Assembly: GCF_023856365.1 (NCBI RefSeq)
Contig: NC_064541.1
Coordinates: forward strand, 19,344,214 to 19,408,213
DNA: 64,000 nucleotides
Source of the DNA: Brienomyrus brachyistius
Lineage: Eukaryota; Chordata; Actinopteri; Osteoglossiformes; Mormyridae
Reading direction: 5' to 3'
Below, one piece after another: positions 61,088 through 64,000 of this stretch. The notes under the pieces are model-generated. The model worked only from the letters and a program-made list of their open reading frames with translations, was not told the DNA's origin and ran no database searches. Within the stretch, counting starts at the first letter, position 1. Every line of letters begins with the position of its first letter. The translations under genes and the position numbers were made by a program.

Positions 61088-62034
61088 AATGTAATATAAA
61101 CAAAAATCACACACAAACACAGGGCGCTGTATAAAGGGTAGGTAGATACAGATAAATTAATGTTCATGGATTTATATATGAATTCATATAGTTCATGAAT
61201 TAATACATGAGCAGTCAGACCTGTAACTGCCGCCACGACACAGCAGTCAGAAAGATTTCCTGATTTTCCCATAAAGTCTAGGAGAATGATTATAATAACG
61301 CCACATTATGTGCTATTTGTTAAATCAGTGCTCATTGTGAATAATGTAACTTTAATCAGAATGAACTGGAGGTGTGCTTTCGGGAAAGGAAGAACGTACG
61401 AGGAGAATTCAAAGTAATATTCCCCATTTGTGTATTAATCATTTCCGTCAGCCTAAATTTAGCAGAAGCATTTAAATGTGCTCATTGTCTGGCATCTAGG
61501 TGAAATATGATATTTTTCTACATTGCACATAAATTAAATTGATTGCAGACATCTATTGCACAATAATTTTCTGTCAAATATTCATGACAGCATGAACAAT
61601 TTGGAATATTAATTCCTACTGTCTGTATTGTGGATCTCATGTCTTAGAATCACAACACATCCATCAACTAGTGCTGGACAAATTGACGCCCCATGAACCA
61701 TCTGCTGTATATTTTTCACCCACTAGGGGGGGCTCTCTGTTCAAAAAAGGGCACAGCTCATGCTCCAATACAACCCCAGAGCGCCATCTAGCGGGGATCC
61801 AGCAAATGGTTCATGAAGTGCCAGTTTGGTTGCAATTTCAATAAGTTTAAAGGGGCTAAACTTCCAAGAAAAGCACCTGCTGAACACCTGAAACTTTTCA
61901 CATTTAACTGGAGAAATGTAGCCTCTCCAGAGTCACGGATGTGGAGAAACAGCTGTATTAATTTTATCATCTTCATCTGAAACATGGCAGCATTGCTCAG
62001 TGTGATTCTGTGCTCATCAGGTGGAGCAGAGTGA

Positions 62035-62375
62035 CACTGCACACAGCAAACAGGAACACTGCACACAGCAAACAGGAACACTGCAACACAGCAAACAGGA
62101 ACACTGCACACAGCAAACAGGAACACTGCACACAGTAAACAGGAACACTGCAACACAGCAAACAGGAACACTGCACACAGCAAACAGGAACACTGCACAC
62201 AGCAAACAGGAACACTGCACACAGTAAACAGGAACACTGCAACACAGCAAACAGGAACACTGCACACAGCAAACAGGAACACTGCACACAGCAAACAGGA
62301 ACACTGCACACAGTAATCAGGAACACTGCACACAGCAAACAGGAACACTGCACACAGTAAACAGGAACACTGGAC
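62035..62375. repeat. 22/23-bp minisatellite, about 15 units
   Basis: Units GCACACAGCAAACAGGAACA plus CT, alternating with 23-bp units that have GCAACACAG, and AGTAAACAGG variants. The mixture of 22 and 23 bp spreads false frames over three phases. Confidence 0.96.
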
Positions 62376-62414
62376 ACAGCGTATAAATAAAAGAACATTG
62401 GCAGATATTTTTTA

Positions 62415-62640
62415 TTTTTTTGTCGAACAAACCATGTGCCGAAGTACAAGAATATAATGTGCAACAATCTGTCCAGTTGATGAAGTGGAAAAGCCAGTGT
62501 GTTTAAGCACTGTACATGAAATATGGATTGTCACATTCTGTCCTGCAGCTGTTTCATGTAGAAGGAATATTTCTACAGGACACCGGGCATTTTTGCTTGG
62601 CACACTCCTTTTCGGTTGAGGGAATAAAGACTGTCAGGAT
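62415..62640. repeat. Second copy of the 56205-56450 dispersed repeat
   Basis: Homologous throughout with small length differences. It directly follows the 22-bp minisatellite. Confidence 0.55.
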
Positions 62641-63516
62641 TTTCAATTATGTCAAATAAATATCAAGGACATCTATAACTATAATCAGGAAAAGTGGTTC
62701 GAAAATGTATGTTAAAATCAACAGTAACTGGAATCAGACAATTGGTCATACAGGTTAATTCATCCATGCCTGAATTTAAATGAAGAATTCAGATAAAGAG
62801 CACAGATGTTTTATTGTCTGTGGATCATCAGCAAGAAGCTTGTTGATAAAGTGAGTCATTTATGAGGAATTCTAGAACAAACATCTGCAGATACACCTAA
62901 GGAGCTGGAGTTATGAAATTACACAGAAGACTTACAGATAATCAGTGTTTAAATAATTTACAATAAAGAACTTGCCCCAGAAACCACTTTGCTTTGATAG
63001 TTGTTGCCTATCAGCATCTGTAAGCGCTAATGGTGACAGCTGTGAAAAATTAATGAGTTTTTGTCCTTTAATCTGTGTTGCATGCGAGCTCTGTTGAAAA
63101 AGATTATTTTTCTTAAATCTTGCAAATATACATAATCAGCTTGCAAACCAGACTGACCACTATGTTAGGATAAGATCCTAAGACATTCGAAAGCCAATTA
63201 TAAACTGCTAACTTTGTCAACCTCCTGTTGCAAAGCCCTGATTAATAAATAAACGCCTGAAAGCCGGGTTTGCTGTACAGCCAATTACTCTCTTTCAGAC
63301 GGATAATGCGCTAATTTGCAAGAAGATGGCGCCAAACGCAAAGTCTCCTTTCTGAGGCAAAACACGGTAAGGTAACGCTAATGCCTGGGTGCAGTCTGTC
63401 CGTGGCAGAGGGGGTTCAGGCGGCTGCACCGCCAGCCCCCGGCTCGCTAAGTCGCCGTCCCTTCAGAGGGTGGCTCCCTGGTGGCCTCCTATACCATCGA
63501 TACAGCCGATGGCTCC

Positions 63517-63823
63517 TGTCCACGGTGGTCAGCACTGCTGCCTCACAGCAGGAAGGTCCTGGGTTTGGTCCCGGGTCCTTTCTGTGTGAAGTTTGTGTGG
63601 GTGTCCGCTGGGGGCTCCGGTTTCCTCCCACAGCCGAAAGGGTGCAGGGCAGGTTGAATGGCGAGTCTAAATAACCCTGTAATTGTGTGAGTGTGTGGCC
63701 CTGTGGTGTGTTGGCGCCTGCCCGGGGTTGGTTCCTGCCTGTGCCCATTGTTCTGGGATAGGCTCCGGTCCCCCCCCCCGCGACCCCAGTTGGGATTAAG
63801 TGATCACGGTGATGGATGGATGG
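63517..63823 (+). mobile_element. Divergent relative of the SINE family
   Basis: Head GGTGGTCAGCACTGCTGCCTC and B-box-like GGTTTGGTCCC, then GGCTCCGGTTTCCTCCCAC and a tail GATGGATGGATGG. The layout is the same as copies A-E but with many substitutions, suggesting an older subfamily. Duplications are not clear. Confidence 0.65.
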
Positions 63824-64000
63824 ACTCCCCTCTTCCCACCCTCTTTGCACGGCTGCTTCCCTGGATGTTCACCTTTAGCAGGAAGCCTTGGAGAATCTGC
63901 CCCTTAGCGATTCACATTTATCTTTGTTTTTTCTCGCCACTGCTATTAATAGCAATATTATTAGCATTTTTACTTTATATTATTTTCTTCTGTAGGCGGC

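Larger units (their letters stand above)
55990..64000. other. Upstream of CRISP: non-coding, repeat-bearing
   Basis: Beyond the Tc1 remnant no protein is recognised. Contains the foldback copy 3, C16 (57189-57204) and G15 (58219-58233) runs, the CCCTAA-like array, the 22-bp array and a divergent SINE. The window ends inside unrecognised sequence. Confidence 0.65.

Noticed and set aside
61788..62467. Cys/Val/Phe-rich 186- and 156-codon frames resembling a membrane protein
   Set aside because: They come from the 22/23-bp repeat; the hydrophobic pattern only reflects the repeat's reverse complement.

Overview
This is a vertebrate genomic window, almost certainly from a teleost fish. It has two spliced genes with canonical GT/AG introns, long introns, no operon-like packing, many tandem and interspersed repeats typical of fish, and remnants of Tc1-like, hAT-like and non-LTR elements. 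The dominant retroposon (tRNA-like head, GGATG tail) would fit an osteoglossomorph such as a mormyrid, but I cannot confirm that from sequence alone.

Gene 1, minus strand, 43760 down to 11406: a complete coding sequence for plcl2, phospholipase C-like 2 (PRIP-2), a catalytically inactive PLC-family scaffold. I assembled six coding exons: 43512-43760, 23851-26337, 21194-21397, 18900-18975, 13043-13152 and 11406-11612. They total 3333 nt, giving 1110 residues and a stop, with compatible phases at every junction. Intron 1 is about 17 kb and carries a 1.2-kb minisatellite.

Gene 2, minus strand, about 55957 down to 53032: a complete cysteine-rich secretory protein (CRISP/CAP) gene with a TATA box, a non-coding first exon, a signal-peptide exon, five exons for the CAP domain and hinge, and a final cysteine-rich exon. 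The phases close only if a 4-nt microexon at 55278-55281 is included, which gives 723 nt (240 residues and a stop). It lies 9.3 kb upstream of plcl2 on the same strand. I see no functional link between the two genes.

The rest is non-coding. 1-11.4 kb holds repeats, a non-LTR retrotransposon tail and a 41-bp satellite with a three-unit higher-order pattern. 43.8-53 kb is an intergenic gap with SINE-like copies. 56-64 kb holds a Tc1 remnant, a telomere-like minisatellite between inverted ends, a foldback element and a 22-bp minisatellite. The new observations are the CRISP microexon, the SINE family with perfect 12-bp target-site duplications (including a 5'-truncated copy), three related foldback elements, an hAT-type MITE with an 8-bp duplication inside a CRISP intron, and eight poly-C/G runs of 15-21 nt.
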